A stretch of 32,344 nt of DNA from Syntrophaceae bacterium UBA6252 (lineage in GTDB: Bacteria > Desulfobacterota > Syntrophia > Syntrophales > UBA6807): contig DJVQ01000069.1 in assembly GCA_002441265.1 (NCBI GenBank), positions 67,160 through 99,503 of the forward strand, written 5' to 3'. Position 1 is the first letter of the stretch; every line of letters begins with the position of its first letter. Under the pieces are notes generated by a model. That model had not been told where the DNA came from and ran no database searches. It saw only the letters and a program-made list of their open reading frames with translations. The translations under genes were made by a program, and so were the position numbers. Positions 31,492-32,344 of the stretch are shown piece after piece.

Positions 31492-32344
31492 GTTCTCACC
31501 TGTCCGTTTCCGTAAATGATGAATTTCTGGGTGGTCAGCTCCTCCAGTCCCATGGGACCGAACGCGTGGAGCTTTGTCGTGCTGATGCCGATTTCCGCGC
31601 CGAGCCCGAGTTCGAATCCGTCGCTGAAGCGGGTGGAGGCGTTCACCAGGACCGTGGACGAGTTGACCTCCTGGAGGAAACGCTGGGCGTTTCCGTAATC
31701 CCGGGTGACGATGGATTCGGTGTGGAGGGATCCGTATTTCCGGATGTGGCGGACGGCCTCGTCCAGATCGTCCACGACACGGACGGCCAGGATGAGGTCG
31801 AGATACTCCTCGTACCAGTCCTTTTCCATCGCTTCCTCCGCGTCGGGCAGAACTTCCCTGGTGTGGGGACAGCCCCGGAGGGTGACGCCCGCCCGTTTCA
31901 GCGACGCGGCCGCTTTCGGGAGAAATTCCCCGGCGATCTTCCGGTGGACCAGGAGGGTCTCCATGGCGTTGCAGACCCCCGGCCGCTGCGTCTTGGCGTT
32001 CATGACCAGGGCCGCGGCCATGTCCATGTCGGCGGTCTCGTCCACGAAAATGTGGCAGACGCCCTTGTAGTGCTTGATCACGGGGATCCTGGAAAGTTCC
32101 ACCACCTTGCGGATCAGCTCCTCTCCGCCCCTGGGGATGATGAGGTCGATGTGGTCCTCGAGCTTGAGCATTTCCGTCACCGCCTCGCGGTCCGCCGTGG
32201 GGACAACCTGGATGGCGCCGTCCGGAATCCCCTCCCGCCGGAGAACCTCCTGGAGGATCCCGGCGATGGCGAGGTTGGAGCGGAGCGCTTCCGACCCCCC
32301 CCGGAGGATGACGGCGTTTCCGGACTTGAGGCACAGCGCCGCGG
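31488..32344 (-). CDS. proA: Gamma-glutamyl phosphate reductase, 5' end outside window
   Basis: The C-terminal 284 residues or so of ProA, which reduces gamma-glutamyl phosphate to glutamate semialdehyde in proline synthesis. Visible are AALCLKSGNAVILRGG at the window edge, LIIPRGGEELI, HYKGVCHIFVD and the catalytic cysteine in QRPGVCNAMETLL. The end has VNASTRFSDGFELGLGAEIGIST and GPMGLEELTT. The reading frame runs off the right edge, so the N-terminal part is missing from the window. The order proA-nadD is common in this bacterial group. Confidence 0.95.
   Translation of the reverse strand, partial: AALCLKSGNAVILRGGSEALRSNLAIAGILQEVLRREGIPDGAIQVVPTADREAVTEMLKLEDHIDLIIPRGGEELIRKVVELSRIPVIKHYKGVCHIFVDETADMDMAAALVMNAKTQRPGVCNAMETLLVHRKIAGEFLPKAAASLKRAGVTLRGCPHTREVLPDAEEAMEKDWYEEYLDLILAVRVVDDLDEAVRHIRKYGSLHTESIVTRDYGNAQRFLQEVNSSTVLVNASTRFSDGFELGLGAEIGISTTKLHAFGPMGLEELTTQKFIIYGNGQVRT

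Noticed and set aside
1..32344. Search for CRISPR arrays, insertion sequences, integrases and attachment sites
   Set aside because: No regularly spaced repeats, transposase or integrase motifs, or flanking duplications were seen. The only long direct repeat is the PAS-module duplication inside one gene.

Overview
This GC-rich window has dense, largely co-directional operons. Many genes are joined by ATGA or GTGA start/stop overlaps, GTG starts are common, and two-component and enhancer-binding regulators are abundant. Together with an NtrC-type activator, a sigma-54 promoter, a DUF5752-TreT pair and an exosortase, this suggests a Gram-negative bacterium of the Desulfobacterota (old Deltaproteobacteria). 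That assignment is inference from gene content. I saw no tRNA, rRNA, CRISPR array, transposase or phage gene.

Layout. 1-1496 (+): the end of a sensor histidine kinase and its NtrC-family sigma-54 activator. 1497-5711 (+): a near-consensus sigma-54 promoter, then a receiver-only protein, a membrane protein with a GAF-like region, and a P3A-type proton-pumping ATPase. 5751-7019 (-): an EAL-type c-di-GMP phosphodiesterase, divergent from an alpha-glucan phosphorylase (7300-9435, +). 9633-14651 (+): a tightly overlapping four-gene operon of a secreted VIT/VWA protein with an exosortase-like C-terminal sorting signal, an exosortase-like protease, and a CreB/CreC-like two-component system. 14633-18830 (-): a trehalose operon, DUF5752-treT-otsB-otsA, with a strong sigma-70 promoter near 19040. 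19452-22327 (-): a four-PAS histidine kinase and a NarL-type response regulator. 22.4-23.5 kb is mostly non-coding but holds a probable 57-residue gene. 23478-24874 (+): a cytidylate-kinase-like protein overlapping a PagL-like outer-membrane lipid A deacylase. 24904-25782: a ZraP/Spy-like periplasmic metal-associated protein, divergent from a half-size GDT1-family cation transporter. 25929-30777 (+): a STAS-domain protein, a permease fused to two substrate-binding domains, and an ABC ATPase. 30835-32344 (-): nadD and the 3' part of proA.

How the genes work together. The four-gene exosortase operon is the most interesting system. As I recall it, the marine proteobacterial 'dedicated sortase' cassette has a VIT/VWA LPXTG target, a sortase, a response regulator and a histidine kinase. 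Here the same gene logic appears, but the sortase is replaced by a non-homologous exosortase and the target tail is SEPG plus a membrane helix plus a basic end. The second notable item is the permease/double-binding-protein fusion. The third is the apparent sigma-54 control of a proton pump by the adjacent activator. Several genes concern envelope and stress physiology: trehalose by two routes, glycogen breakdown, a proton pump, lipid A deacylation and metal handling.
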